Counted from the first letter of the stretch, positions 17,818-27,695 are shown. The stretch: 64,000 nucleotides of DNA from DASPOJ01 sp049790315 (GCA_049790315.1 JBAQYV010000059.1:1-64000), one strand, 5' to 3'. A program made the numbers and translations. The notes: a model not told the origin generated them from the letters alone.

Positions 17818-20800
17818 TCAATCCGCGCTGGAAGCCTGTCGAGTCCCGCTCGACTTCCGGGCGTGCAGCACCTGCAGCGCCGTCACGTCGAGCGATTTCT
17901 CGATCAGCGCCCGAATCCCTTGCGTGGCCGCGCGCGCGGCCGAAAGCGTGGTGATGCACGGAATGTCATAACGAATCGCCGCGCGCCGGATGGATTTTTC
18001 GTCGTAGAAAGATTCACGGCCCAGCGGCGTATTGATGATCAGATCGACCTTGCCGGTTTTCACCAGGTCCACGATGTTCGGCCGCCCTTCGTTTACTTTG
18101 TACACCGGAGTGGCTTCCACGCCCGCCGCATCCAAAGCCGCGGCCGTCCCGCGCGTAGCGATGATCTGAAATCCCAGCTCGACCAGCTCTTTCGCCAACG
18201 GTACGGCGTGCCGCTTCTCGTGATCGCTCACGCTCAGAAAAATTGTGCCCTTGCGTGGCAATTTCTGGCCCGCGGCGATTTGCGCCTTGGCGAACGCCTG
18301 CCCGAACGTTTTCGCGATGCCCATCACTTCGCCCGTCGAACGCATTTCAGGACCCAGAATCGTATCCACGCCGCGGAATTTGCTGAATGGAAACACCGGG
18401 GACTTCACCGCGAAGAAATCGCGTACCACCAATTCCGCCACGCCGTCGATTTCAACCACGGGAAGATTCAAATCGCGCAGCCGCTTGCCTGTCATCAAAC
18501 GCGCCGCCACTTTCGCCATCGGCACGCCAACGGCTTTGCTCACGTATGGCACGGTACGAGACGCGCGCGGATTCACTTCAAGCACGTACACGGTGTCGCG
18601 TTGCACGGCGTACTGCACGTTCATCAATCCGACGACGTGCAATTCCTTCGCGAGACGTTTCGTGTAATCGCGAATGCGAGCCAGCACCGAGACCGACAGG
18701 CTCACGGAAGGCAACACGCACGAGGAGTCGCCGGAATGCACGCCCGCTTCCTCGATATGCTCCATAATTCCGCCGATCACCACGTCTTCGCCATCCGCGA
18801 GCGCGTCCACATCCACTTCCGTAGCTTCTTCGAGGAACTGATCGATCAGCACCGGCCGTGCCGGGCCCATCAGAGCCGCCTGCGCCACATACTGCTGAAC
18901 CGTATTCAGATCGTACGCAATCACCATTGCGCGCCCGCCCAGCACGTAGCTTGGGCGCACCAGCACCGGCAACCCGATCTCCCCAGCCACGCGCGCCGCT
19001 TCCTCCGGCACAAGCGCCGTAGCGTTGCGCGGCTGGGGAATTTTCAGCCGCGTCAGCAGATGCGCGAAACGTTTTCGATCTTCCGCCAGCTCGATCGATT
19101 CCGGCGCCGTCCCGATAATTGGCGCGCCATTGCGTTTCAGTTCGAGCGCAAGATTCAGGGGCGTCTGCCCGCCGAATTGCACGATCACGCCGTCGGGCTT
19201 CTCGCAATCGATCACGGCCAGCACGTCTTCCAGCGTCAGCGGCTCGAAGTACAACCGGTCGGAAGTGTCGTAATCGGTCGAGACGGTCTCGGGATTGCAA
19301 TTGATCATGATCGTCTCGAACCCATCTTCGCGCAGCGCGAACGACGCGTGGCAACAGCAATAATCGAATTCAATTCCCTGCCCGATTCGATTCGGACCGC
19401 TGCCAAGAATCACGATTTTTCGCTTGTCGCTAGGCTCCGATTCGTCCTCTTGCTCGTAAGTCGAATACATGTACGGCGTGTAGGACTCGAATTCCGCCGC
19501 GCAAGTGTCCACGCGTTTAAAAACGGGCGCTAGGCGCGCTTTCGTGCGCTGATGGCGCACCGCCGCCGCCGTCGTTTTCCACACCTGCGCGAGTTGTTCA
19601 TCGCTCGTGCCATTCCGCTTCGCGTCTCGCAGAAGTTCTTCCGGCACGGTATCCACCGTCACGGCGGCAAGCCGACGATTCAGGCTCGCGATCTCTTCCA
19701 TCTGCCGGATGAACCACGGATCGATCTTCGTCAGATCCGCGGCCTCTGACGGAGCAAGCCCGCGCTCCAGCGCCAGCAGCAGCCAATAAATGCGGTCGGG
19801 TCGCGCCGTGGCCAGCTTCTCGCGGAACAGTGACAGTGGCACCTCTGCGGGCGCGCGCCACGGAGAACTCGGCTCGAGCGAGCGAATTCCCTTCTGCAGC
19901 GCTTCCTTGAACGTCCGCCCAATCGCCATGACCTCGCCCACCGAAGCCATTTGCGTTCCGAGCGCCGTATCCGCCCCGGGAAATTTCTCGAATTGGAATT
20001 TCGGAATCTTCACGACCACATAATCGATCGTCGGCTCGAAGCACGACGGCGTCTTGCGCGTGATGTCGTTGGGAATTTCGTCAAGCGTGTATCCCACGGC
20101 CAGACGCGCCGCAATTTTCGCAATCGGGAATCCAGTCGCTTTCGACGCTAGCGCAGAGCTGCGCGAAACCCGCGGATTCATCTCGATCACGACCAGCCGC
20201 CCCGTGGCTGGATCCACGGCAAATTGAATATTCGAGCCGCCGGTTTCCACGCCCACTTCGCGAATGATGGCAGCCGCCGCGTCGCGCATGCGCTGATATT
20301 CCTTATCGGTGAGCGTTTGCGCCGGCGCCACGGTGATCGAATCTCCGGTGTGCACGCCCATCGGATCGACATTTTCGATCGTGCAAACCACCACGAAGTT
20401 GTCGCGGAAATCGCGCATCACTTCGAGCTCAAACTCTTTCCATCCCAGCACGGATTCTTCCACCAGCGCTTCGTGCACCGGGCTGGCATCCAGCGCGCGC
20501 GAAATCGATTCCGCAAACTCTTCGCGGTTGTATGCGATCGAACCGCCCGTGCCGCCCAGCGTGAACGATGGCCGGATCACGACCGGGTAGCCCAATTGAT
20601 CCGCCAGTCGCAGCGCATCCGGCACATTGTTCACCAGCGCCGACGCCGGAACTTCCAACCCCACTTTCCGGCACGCGTCCTTGAACCACAGGCGATCCTC
20701 CGCCACCTTGATCGCCCGCAGCGACGCCCCGATCAGTTCCACATTGTGTCGTTCGAGCACTCCACTTTCGGCCAGCTCCACCGCCAGATTCAGCGCAGTC

Positions 20801-21078
20801 TGCCCGCCCACAGTCGGCAACAACGCTTGCGGTTTTTCCTTCGCGATGATCGCCTCAAGCGTCACCCGCGTCAGCGGCTCGATGTAGGTGCGCTCCGCCA
20901 ATTCCGGATCCGTCATAATCGTCGCCGGATTCGAGTTCACCAGCACGACTTCGTACCCATCCGCGCGCAGCGCCTTGCAAGCTTGCGACCCCGAATAGTC
21001 GAATTCGCAAGCCTGTCCGATCACGATCGGGCCGGATCCGATGATCATTATCTTCTTTAGGTCTGTTCGCTTGGGCAT
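17818..21078 (-). CDS. carB: Carbamoyl-phosphate synthase large subunit
   Basis: This 1086-residue protein starts MPKRTDLKKIMIIGSGPIVIGQACEFDYSG; ATG 21078 is chosen because the longer frame to 21162 overlaps carA. Two homologous ATP-grasp halves are visible, the first starting with IGSGPIVIGQ and the second with ILGSGPNRIGQGIEFDYCC, followed by a C-terminal MGS-like allosteric domain (TIFLSVSDHEKRHAVPLAKEL). The enzyme makes carbamoyl phosphate from bicarbonate, ammonia from CarA, and two ATP, feeding pyrimidine and arginine synthesis. It follows carA by 14 bases. The long antisense frames inside it are shadows of codon bias. Confidence 0.97.
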   Translation of the reverse strand: MPKRTDLKKIMIIGSGPIVIGQACEFDYSGSQACKALRADGYEVVLVNSNPATIMTDPELAERTYIEPLTRVTLEAIIAKEKPQALLPTVGGQTALNLAVELAESGVLERHNVELIGASLRAIKVAEDRLWFKDACRKVGLEVPASALVNNVPDALRLADQLGYPVVIRPSFTLGGTGGSIAYNREEFAESISRALDASPVHEALVEESVLGWKEFELEVMRDFRDNFVVVCTIENVDPMGVHTGDSITVAPAQTLTDKEYQRMRDAAAAIIREVGVETGGSNIQFAVDPATGRLVVIEMNPRVSRSSALASKATGFPIAKIAARLAVGYTLDEIPNDITRKTPSCFEPTIDYVVVKIPKFQFEKFPGADTALGTQMASVGEVMAIGRTFKEALQKGIRSLEPSSPWRAPAEVPLSLFREKLATARPDRIYWLLLALERGLAPSEAADLTKIDPWFIRQMEEIASLNRRLAAVTVDTVPEELLRDAKRNGTSDEQLAQVWKTTAAAVRHQRTKARLAPVFKRVDTCAAEFESYTPYMYSTYEQEDESEPSDKRKIVILGSGPNRIGQGIEFDYCCCHASFALREDGFETIMINCNPETVSTDYDTSDRLYFEPLTLEDVLAVIDCEKPDGVIVQFGGQTPLNLALELKRNGAPIIGTAPESIELAEDRKRFAHLLTRLKIPQPRNATALVPEEAARVAGEIGLPVLVRPSYVLGGRAMVIAYDLNTVQQYVAQAALMGPARPVLIDQFLEEATEVDVDALADGEDVVIGGIMEHIEEAGVHSGDSSCVLPSVSLSVSVLARIRDYTKRLAKELHVVGLMNVQYAVQRDTVYVLEVNPRASRTVPYVSKAVGVPMAKVAARLMTGKRLRDLNLPVVEIDGVAELVVRDFFAVKSPVFPFSKFRGVDTILGPEMRSTGEVMGIAKTFGQAFAKAQIAAGQKLPRKGTIFLSVSDHEKRHAVPLAKELVELGFQIIATRGTAAALDAAGVEATPVYKVNEGRPNIVDLVKTGKVDLIINTPLGRESFYDEKSIRRAAIRYDIPCITTLSAARAATQGIRALIEKSLDVTALQVLHARKSSGTRQASSAD

Positions 21079-21092
21079 GGTCGATTGGTCGG

Positions 21093-22316
21093 CTACGCGC
21101 GGGCTCCCGTTGTTCCTTTCGCGGATGCGGGTCCTCGCCGCGATGCGCCGGATTTTTTCCATTCCGCCATCATCTTCGTAAATTGTTTGAACAAATATCG
21201 CGAATCGTGCGGTCCCGGCGAAGCTTCTGGATGATATTGCACGGAAAATAGCGGCAGACTGCGATGCCGCATGCCTTCGTTGGTCTGATCGTTCAAGTTC
21301 ACGTGCGTGATCTCCACTTCACTTGTCGGCAACGATTCCGGATCGACCACGAAACCGTGGTTCTGCGAAGTAATTTCAACGCGCTCGCTCAAAAGATTTT
21401 TCACGGGGTGATTCGATCCGTGATGCCCAAACTTCAATTTGTAGGTCCGCCCGCCCAGCGCGAGTCCGCACAGTTGATGCCCCAGGCAAATCCCGAATAC
21501 CGGCGTGCGCCCAATCAAGCCGCGAATCGATTCCACGGCGTATGTAGCCGGCTCGGGATCGCCCGGACCGTTCGACAGAAACACGCCGTCGGGCTTTTGC
21601 GCCAGCACATCCTCCGCTGAAGTTTTCGCGGGCACCACGGTAACTTCGCAATTGTGATCCACAAGCAACCGCAGAATATTTTGCTTGATTCCGAAATCGT
21701 ATGCGATCACGCGAAAGCGTTCCGCCTCGTGCGAACCGCGATCCGCCTCCACGCCCTCGTGCCATGGAGACGCCGTCAGTTCAATCGTCCCTTTCGCCCA
21801 GGCGTACGGTTCGCCGCAACTTACGCCCGAAGCCAGTTCAAGTCCCGCCATCGAAGGCAGCGCGCGCGCTTCCCTAACAAGCTGCTTGGCGGGAGTTCCG
21901 TCGGTCGAAACGATTCCACGCATCGCGCCGGCGCTGCGCAAATGCCGCACCAGCGCGCGCGTGTCGAGTCCCCAGATCACGGGAATATTGTGCCGCGAAA
22001 GATAAATCTGCACCGATTCCGTCGAGCGCCAATTTGACGCCAGCGCCGAAAACTCGCGCACCACCAGCGATTCGATGAACGGCCGCGCAGATTCTTCGTC
22101 GTCCACGTTCGCGCCGACGTTTCCGATGTGCGGATACGTGAGGCAAACAATTTGTCCCGCGTAGCTAGGATCGGTGAAAACTTCCTGATAGCCCGTCAGA
22201 CTCGTATTGAAGACGACTTCGCCGCCGCGTCGCGTGCGCGCACCCGCGGCCCGGCCCTCGAAAATCCGGCCGTCCTCAAGCGCGAGGATCGCCGGCCATG
22301 CGGCTGATTCCGTCAG
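21093..22316 (-). CDS. carA: Carbamoyl-phosphate synthase small subunit, apparent CTG start
   Basis: The first ATG/GTG/TTG in this frame is GTG 22106, but 70 codons before it already encode the conserved CarA N-terminus (AILALEDGRIFEGRAAG, VVFNTSLTGYQEV, DPSYAGQIVCLTYPHIGN). No ATG, GTG or TTG occurs in frame upstream of that. CTG at 22314-22316 lies five bases after GGGAGG and is the best start, giving 407 residues. The C-terminal glutaminase domain has GICLGHQLCG with the nucleophilic Cys and VQYHPEASPGPHDS with the catalytic His. It supplies ammonia to CarB. It lies 16 bases after lepB, in a lepB-carA-carB run. Confidence 0.93.
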   Translation of the reverse strand: MTESAAWPAILALEDGRIFEGRAAGARTRRGGEVVFNTSLTGYQEVFTDPSYAGQIVCLTYPHIGNVGANVDDEESARPFIESLVVREFSALASNWRSTESVQIYLSRHNIPVIWGLDTRALVRHLRSAGAMRGIVSTDGTPAKQLVREARALPSMAGLELASGVSCGEPYAWAKGTIELTASPWHEGVEADRGSHEAERFRVIAYDFGIKQNILRLLVDHNCEVTVVPAKTSAEDVLAQKPDGVFLSNGPGDPEPATYAVESIRGLIGRTPVFGICLGHQLCGLALGGRTYKLKFGHHGSNHPVKNLLSERVEITSQNHGFVVDPESLPTSEVEITHVNLNDQTNEGMRHRSLPLFSVQYHPEASPGPHDSRYLFKQFTKMMAEWKKSGASRRGPASAKGTTGARA

Positions 22317-22332
22317 TGTGACCTCCCGTGAT

Positions 22333-22926
22333 TCATTTCGCCAGGTCGTCCGAAGGAGGAATCGCGCCGAAGCGATCCATCGGCCAATATGCGAACACGG
22401 CTTTGCCGTAAATAAAGCGATCGGGCACCGGCCCGAAGATGCGCGAATCGTTTGAACTCGCTCGATGATCGCCCATCACGAAGTATTCACCTTGCGGCAC
22501 GTGCAGGGGCCCATAGTTGCCCAGGTCGGCGTACTGCACCGGAACGTAAGGCTCCATCAGCCGCCGCCCGTCCACGAAAACGCGGCCGCGTCGAATCTCA
22601 ACGGTCTCGCCCGGCAATCCGATCACGCGCTTGATGAAAGATTTTGAGCGATCCAGCGGATACCAAAACACGACGACGTCGCCCCGCCCGATCGGCTCGA
22701 AACGATAAACGAATTTGTTGATGAAGATGCGCTCTTGATCGGAGATCAGCGGCGCCATGCTCGTGCCTTCCACCTTCACCGGCTGGTAGAAGAAAACGAT
22801 GATGACCATCGCCAGCGCGAGCGCCACCACCAGATCGCGCGTCCACGCGCGCGCTTCGCGTCGTAGCGGATGCGAGGGGCGCGGTTCTTCTGTAGGTCCG
22901 ACTGTTGGCGGAAGGACGGGATCCAT
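22333..22926 (-). CDS. lepB: Signal peptidase I
   Basis: This 197-residue membrane protease has one N-terminal transmembrane segment (VVALALAMVIIVFFYQP), then VEGTSMAPLI with the catalytic Ser near residue 56 and KSFIKRVIGLPGE with the general-base Lys. GDHRASSNDSRIFGPV is the conserved box E. It cleaves signal peptides of exported proteins, several of which are encoded in this window. The proline-rich first 25 residues are cytosolic. It is followed closely by carA on the same strand, so the two may share a transcript. Confidence 0.95.
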   Translation of the reverse strand: MDPVLPPTVGPTEEPRPSHPLRREARAWTRDLVVALALAMVIIVFFYQPVKVEGTSMAPLISDQERIFINKFVYRFEPIGRGDVVVFWYPLDRSKSFIKRVIGLPGETVEIRRGRVFVDGRRLMEPYVPVQYADLGNYGPLHVPQGEYFVMGDHRASSNDSRIFGPVPDRFIYGKAVFAYWPMDRFGAIPPSDDLAK

Positions 22927-23057
22927 AATTTTCGGCGCTAATTACTTATACCATGAGGCGGCGCGCTGCGTCACGGCGCGCGCGTCATCGCTTTTTCGCG
23001 TCACCCGCTCCGAAATTCCCGCGCCTGCAATGTGCACTCACAAATGCGTTGAAGATT

Positions 23058-23945
23058 TTATTGACCGGTGGATTTCTTCGCGGGAAACAAGGAAATATCG
23101 CGCGAGACGCCGAACGTCCAGCCGTATGACGGATCGTAGTGGTTGACGCCCTTGATTCCCGCGACATCCCACATGAATCCGCCCGCCGAAACTTGCAGGC
23201 CCAGCCGCGCCTGCCCCCGGCTTTCCGTGCCGTAAAGCGCGGGAATAATTTTCCGGGGCGTGTAACGCCCATTCACTTCGCCAACCAGATGAATATGCGC
23301 TCCGAGCGGATACCGAAATGCCACGCCGTAGAGCAACTCGTCGTTCTGAGAATACAACGCGTTCGGCGAAGTCATAATCTCCACGCCCAGATTGCCGAAC
23401 GTATCGAGCTGCCGGAAGGCGCGTTGCCAAATAAATTCGCTGAAGATGTCGGTCGCATTGTTGCCGATGCCGCGCGTTTGGTCGGAGTTGGGCATGATGA
23501 AACCGAATTCCATCGCAAGTGCGGGATGCCGATGACCTTCGCCAAATAATCGAAGCTTTGAACTAAACGAAAAATCACCGTTGTCGTGCGTCGAATCGGG
23601 GCCAGTCAGCGTAAGAGTCGGCACGAATGACGCGCCCTGCTGCTTCACATCCAAAAATTGTTGCGCGACGCCGGATAGCTCAACCTCCACAGTGCTGCCA
23701 ACGCCCAAGCGCACATCAATATCGGCGACATTGGTAAGGTCGCCCGAAAGACCGGAGAGCGGATACGAAACATCCTGCAGAAAATCGAAGCCGGTTTCCA
23801 CGCGCACCGTCCCTTGCGGCACCACTTCCGCGTCTGGCGTTTGCAGTGGACGATCTTGTGCGTGGCCAGGATGCGCGGAAAGCAGAAGCACGCCTGCCAG
23901 AAGCAAACCTGGAGAGATGCGGCTTGGAGAAATACTCACGATCAC
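23058..23945 (-). CDS. Outer-membrane beta-barrel protein, MetA-pathway/transporter-like
   Basis: This 295-residue protein has a signal peptide (cleavage after GHAQ) and then alternating amphipathic strands with many Gly, Asp and aromatic residues, as expected for an outer-membrane barrel. VPQGTVRVETGFDFLQD, LRLGVGSTVEVELSG-like and GWTFGVSRDISLF segments resemble the family annotated as MetA-pathway of phenol degradation, whose members are putative outer-membrane channels. GTG 23945 is used; a second in-frame GTG two codons later is possible. No catabolic genes are adjacent, so no substrate is suggested. Confidence 0.7.
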   Translation of the reverse strand: MIVSISPSRISPGLLLAGVLLLSAHPGHAQDRPLQTPDAEVVPQGTVRVETGFDFLQDVSYPLSGLSGDLTNVADIDVRLGVGSTVEVELSGVAQQFLDVKQQGASFVPTLTLTGPDSTHDNGDFSFSSKLRLFGEGHRHPALAMEFGFIMPNSDQTRGIGNNATDIFSEFIWQRAFRQLDTFGNLGVEIMTSPNALYSQNDELLYGVAFRYPLGAHIHLVGEVNGRYTPRKIIPALYGTESRGQARLGLQVSAGGFMWDVAGIKGVNHYDPSYGWTFGVSRDISLFPAKKSTGQ

Positions 23946-24010
23946 GCCATTCGCATGATGCCGCGCGCAATGCGCGGCGTCAAGCCCGCCACGGCCGTCA
24001 ATTCACAACC

Positions 24011-24754
24011 TCATCCAAACGCGAATACCACTGCCGCGAGCGCCGCGCAAACAGCGGTCTCGGTGCGCAGAATGTTTTCGCCCAGTGAAGCTTCCACGAA
24101 ACCGGCAGCGGCCGCTGCGGCGAATTCCCCATCGGTCCAGCCACCCTCGGGTCCAATCGCCAATGCAAATCTGCGCGAACTCTCGTCCGATCTATCGCCG
24201 ATCTTCGTAGTTGGAAATATCGCTGTACGGAGCGCCGCCGCGGATGGGCGCTCGGAAAACAGAATCCGGAGACTCTCGGGCGCCGCCGCACGAAACGCAT
24301 CTTGCGGAAACGCCATCGGCCGCAAGATCGGCGGCCGCAAACGCCGCGATTGCTGCGCGGATTCGCGCAAGATTTTTTCCCAGCGTGGCGCCCGCTTCGG
24401 TGCTGCGGCCACAAGCGCCTTTTCGCTACGCTCGGCCGCGAGCGGCACGATTTCCGACACGCCCAGCTCCGTAGCTTTTTCCAGCGCCCACTCGAACCGA
24501 TCCATCTTCACGATCGAAAGCAGAAGCGCAATCTCAAAACGCGGCGCAACCACCGGCAATTGCTCGACGAGCGCGAAATCGATTTCCTCGCGCCCCACGC
24601 GCTCGATCCGCGCGAGCCACAATTCATCCCCGTCACTCAGTTCGTAAAGCTGCCCTGGCTCCGCGCGTAACACGCGCGACAGATGCGCTGCCGTCTCGCC
24701 GCGCAACTCCGCCGCGTTATCCACAAATCGTTCGACAAAGAATCGCCTGCGCAT
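24011..24754 (-). CDS. rsmE: 16S rRNA (uracil-1498-N3)-methyltransferase
   Basis: This 247-residue SPOUT-class protein begins MRRRFFVERF and has an N-terminal PUA-like domain (HLSRVLRAEPGQLYELSDG), then KMDRFEWALEKATELGVSEIVPL. The C-terminal knot holds IGPEGGWTDGEF and LGENILRTETA, which bind S-adenosylmethionine. It methylates U1498 of 16S rRNA. Length matches the usual 240-250. It is divergent from the nucleoside hydrolase gene. Confidence 0.93.
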   Translation of the reverse strand: MRRRFFVERFVDNAAELRGETAAHLSRVLRAEPGQLYELSDGDELWLARIERVGREEIDFALVEQLPVVAPRFEIALLLSIVKMDRFEWALEKATELGVSEIVPLAAERSEKALVAAAPKRAPRWEKILRESAQQSRRLRPPILRPMAFPQDAFRAAAPESLRILFSERPSAAALRTAIFPTTKIGDRSDESSRRFALAIGPEGGWTDGEFAAAAAAGFVEASLGENILRTETAVCAALAAVVFAFG

Positions 24755-24777
24755 ACGGGCTATGTTATATCAACAGC

Positions 24778-25863
24778 ATGTCCAGAATGCGCTCTGCCTT
24801 CCGCGATAAGTTTCCGCGCCTCGTGGCTTTGCTTTTCAGCGGCTTCATCGTTTGCGCCAGCGTTCTTGCGTCCGCGGTGTTTGCGGTCCCGCCGGCCCCC
24901 TCAACCACGCCGGTCATCGTGGATACCGATGCCGGCGTCGACGATCTGCTCGCACTTGCATTTCTCTTGGCGCGTAACGACGTGCGTATCGAAGCCATCA
25001 CCGTCGTCAACGGAGTGGCGCGCGTGCCCGTCGGAGCGAAAAATGTGCTCGCGCTTTTACAGCTTGCTGGCCGGCCCGAAATTCCAGTCTACGAAGGAAG
25101 CACCACGCCCCTGACCGGGCACGTCGAATTCCCCGATGTGTGGCGCACGCCATCGGAGCAATTGTCGGGCGTGGATTTGCCCAAGGCTCACCGTCATCCG
25201 CAAACAGAATCGGCGGTTCCGTTTCTTGTGCGCCGACTGGCCGATTCCAAACATCCTGTGCGTATTCTGGCTCTCGGCCCGCTTACGAATATCGCCGCGG
25301 CGCTACGCCAGAATCCGTCTTGCGCGAAAACCATTGAAGAAATCGTAATTATGGGCGGGGCCGTGCGCGTGCCGGGAAATCTTGGCGATGGCGGCGCTTA
25401 CAAAACGGACAATAAGACAGCCGAATGGAATATCTACGCCGATCCGCTCGCGGCCTCGATTGTATTTGGCTCGAAGGCGCCGATCCGGTTGATTCCGCTC
25501 GACGCTACGCGGCAAGTTCCGATCCACTCGGATTTTGTCGCGTCGTTCCAAAACGCGGCCGATGGGACGCTGAAACGATTTGTAGCGCAGATTCTTGCGA
25601 GCGACGATGCGCTGATCCGCCGGGGATATTTTTATGCGTGGGATCCGCTGGCCGCCGTCGCGCTTGTCGATCCGGATGTCGTTACCGTAACACCACTGGC
25701 GATCCGCATCGAGATGAGTGGGAATGAGCGAGGGCGAACGGTGGAAGTGCCTGGTGGAATCCCAAACGCGCGGGTTGCGCTCACGGCCGATGCATCCGTG
25801 TTTCGCCGCGAATTTCTCGGAACGCTGAGCGCGGCGAAATCGCCGCCAGAAGACAAACCTTAA
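24778..25863 (+). CDS. Inosine/uridine-preferring nucleoside hydrolase, probably exported
   Basis: This 361-residue protein starts at ATG 24778 and carries an N-terminal signal-like hydrophobic segment (LVALLFSGFIVCASVLASAVFA). VIVDTDAGVDDLLAL is the calcium-binding Asp cluster of the family, and IVIMGGAV and LIPLDAT (residues about 200-245) are further active-site blocks. The enzyme hydrolyses the N-glycosidic bond of nucleosides for salvage. Export is unusual relative to the cytosolic E. coli enzymes and suggests scavenging of extracellular nucleosides. Base specificity is not predictable here. Confidence 0.87.
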   Translation: MSRMRSAFRDKFPRLVALLFSGFIVCASVLASAVFAVPPAPSTTPVIVDTDAGVDDLLALAFLLARNDVRIEAITVVNGVARVPVGAKNVLALLQLAGRPEIPVYEGSTTPLTGHVEFPDVWRTPSEQLSGVDLPKAHRHPQTESAVPFLVRRLADSKHPVRILALGPLTNIAAALRQNPSCAKTIEEIVIMGGAVRVPGNLGDGGAYKTDNKTAEWNIYADPLAASIVFGSKAPIRLIPLDATRQVPIHSDFVASFQNAADGTLKRFVAQILASDDALIRRGYFYAWDPLAAVALVDPDVVTVTPLAIRIEMSGNERGRTVEVPGGIPNARVALTADASVFRREFLGTLSAAKSPPEDKP

Positions 25864-25943
25864 ACTCGCTCCCTGAATTCGCGCCCTGAACTTGCTTCGT
25901 GAATTCGCGGCGCCCAGCCGCACTGTAAATCCGCGCCGCGAAT

Positions 25944-27086
25944 CTAACCGAAGATGTCTTTTACTTTATCGAAGAACGAGGATTCGCGCTCGACGGGACG
26001 ATTTTCCACCTGAAGTGTTTGGCCGAGTTGTTCGAGCATCCGGCGTTGATCGCGGCTCAACTTCGCCGGCGTCGCCACGCGCACGTTCACGTACAAATCT
26101 CCCTTGCCGCCGCCATGCGGATCGGGCAGGCCCTTCCCTTTCAGGCGAAAGATTGAGCCGGTCTGTGTCGACTCCGGAATTTTCACGCGTTCTTCGCCGT
26201 TCAATCCCGGCACCGCTATTTCGGCGCCCAGCGCGGCTTGCGATATGCTGATCGGAATCGTGCAGTAGAGGTCCGCATTGCGCCGCTCGAAAAAGGGATG
26301 CTCGCGAACTTGTAGGACCACATAAAGATCGCCTGGCGGACCGCCGTTCGGCCCGCGCTCGCCTTCGCCGGGTACGCGCAGACGCGTTTCGGAATCGACG
26401 CCCGGCGGAATGCGCAATTCAATCATGCGCACGCGTTCCACACGTCCCGCTCCGCGGCAATCGGGACATTTTTCGCGAACCACCTGCCCGGCGCCCTGGC
26501 ATGCCGGACACGTGCGCGAAATCGCGAAAAATCCTTGCTGGTAATGAAGCTGCCCGTGCCCTTTGCACTGCTCGCAGGCGCTGACGCCGGTACCGGCCTT
26601 CGCGCCAGTGCCCTTGCAGGCTTCGCAAAGTTCCTGCCGTGGCACGCGAACTTTTGTCGTCAGCCCCGCCGCGGCTTCCTCGAAACTCAACTGCATGTCG
26701 TAGCGCAGATCGGCGCCGCGTTGCGCGCGCCCGCGTGAACGGCGGCCGCCGCGCCCCGAGAAAATATCCTCGAAGCCAAAGAAGTCTCCGAAGATGTCCT
26801 GAAATTCCTCGAAGATCGTGCTATTGACGCCGCTCTCGAACCCGCCCGAGGCAAGCCCAGCGTGGCCGTAGCGATCGTAAACGGCGCGCTTATTCCCATC
26901 GGAAAGCACGCTGTAGGCTTCGCTGGCCTCGCGGAATTTTTCCTCCGCCTCTTTCTTGTTGTTCGGATTGCGGTCCGGATGCCACTTGAGCGCGGCCTTG
27001 CGATACGCGGACTTCACCTCTTCGGCCGTCGCCGTTCGAGTAACCGTCAGCACCTCGTAGTAATCGCGTCTGTTCATGGTCGCCAT
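25944..27086 (-). CDS. dnaJ: Chaperone DnaJ
   Basis: This 380-residue type I J-protein has the J domain (RRDYYEVLTVTRTATAEEVKSAYRKAA, then WHPDRNP with HPD), a Gly/Phe-rich region, four CxxCxGxG zinc motifs (CEACKGTG, CEQCKGHG, CPACQGAG, CPDCRGAG), and the C-terminal substrate-binding domain. ATG 27086 or 27077 are both possible starts. It follows grpE by six bases. It stimulates DnaK ATPase, but dnaK is not in this cluster. Confidence 0.96.
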   Translation of the reverse strand: MATMNRRDYYEVLTVTRTATAEEVKSAYRKAALKWHPDRNPNNKKEAEEKFREASEAYSVLSDGNKRAVYDRYGHAGLASGGFESGVNSTIFEEFQDIFGDFFGFEDIFSGRGGRRSRGRAQRGADLRYDMQLSFEEAAAGLTTKVRVPRQELCEACKGTGAKAGTGVSACEQCKGHGQLHYQQGFFAISRTCPACQGAGQVVREKCPDCRGAGRVERVRMIELRIPPGVDSETRLRVPGEGERGPNGGPPGDLYVVLQVREHPFFERRNADLYCTIPISISQAALGAEIAVPGLNGEERVKIPESTQTGSIFRLKGKGLPDPHGGGKGDLYVNVRVATPAKLSRDQRRMLEQLGQTLQVENRPVERESSFFDKVKDIFG

Positions 27087-27092
27087 GAATCG

Positions 27093-27689
27093 CTAGTTCG
27101 CCTTCTTCGCGGAATGCAAGCGCCCGCCGGGAGCGTCGGCCGCGGGATGCACAGCCACGCGCACGGCGCTGGGCCGCAAAACGCGTTCGTGAATTCGGTA
27201 GCCTTGCTGCAACACATCGACGACCGTGCCGTCGGGATGCTCGTGAGTCTCAACGCGATCGATCGCCTGATGAACGTGCGGATCGAATGGCTTTCCCGCG
27301 GCTTCGATGCGCTCCAGACCGTGGCGCGCGAGCGTGTCCCACAGCTGCTTGTAAATTATTTCCAGGCCCTTCCGATATTCTTCATATGCCGGATCGTCAT
27401 GCGCGCTCAAGGCGCGCTCGAAACCGTCGAGCACGGGAAGCAAATCTTCAATCAAGCGCGACTGCGCGCGCCGGCCTTCTTCCGCGCGTTCGCGTTCGAT
27501 GCGCTTGCGATAATTCTCGAAATCGGCCTGCCTGCGGACAAGCGTCTCCGCCAGCGCGTCCTTTTCGGCTTGCAGTTTCGCGAGATCTTCGGCTTGCGCG
27601 CCGGAAGTCCCGGCGGAGGACGATTCCTCGGACACCAGACCTTCTTCGTCGTTCAAGTTTGCATCCTGTTTGTCATCGCGCCCATTCAT
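27093..27689 (-). CDS. grpE: Nucleotide exchange factor GrpE
   Basis: This 198-residue protein has an acidic disordered N-terminus, a long coiled coil (EDLAKLQAEKDALAETLVRRQADFENYRKR), and the beta domain with PFDPHVHQAI and DVLQQGYRIHERVLRPSAVRVA. It releases ADP from DnaK during the heat-shock chaperone cycle. It lies six bases after hrcA and six before dnaJ, so the three genes form one operon. Confidence 0.95.
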   Translation of the reverse strand: MNGRDDKQDANLNDEEGLVSEESSSAGTSGAQAEDLAKLQAEKDALAETLVRRQADFENYRKRIERERAEEGRRAQSRLIEDLLPVLDGFERALSAHDDPAYEEYRKGLEIIYKQLWDTLARHGLERIEAAGKPFDPHVHQAIDRVETHEHPDGTVVDVLQQGYRIHERVLRPSAVRVAVHPAADAPGGRLHSAKKAN

Positions 27690-27695
27690 AATCGT

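Noticed and set aside
17863..19533. 556-codon plus-strand frame inside carB
   Set aside because: It is antisense to conserved CarB sequence; its composition is a His/Arg/Ala-rich shadow typical of GC-rich codon bias.
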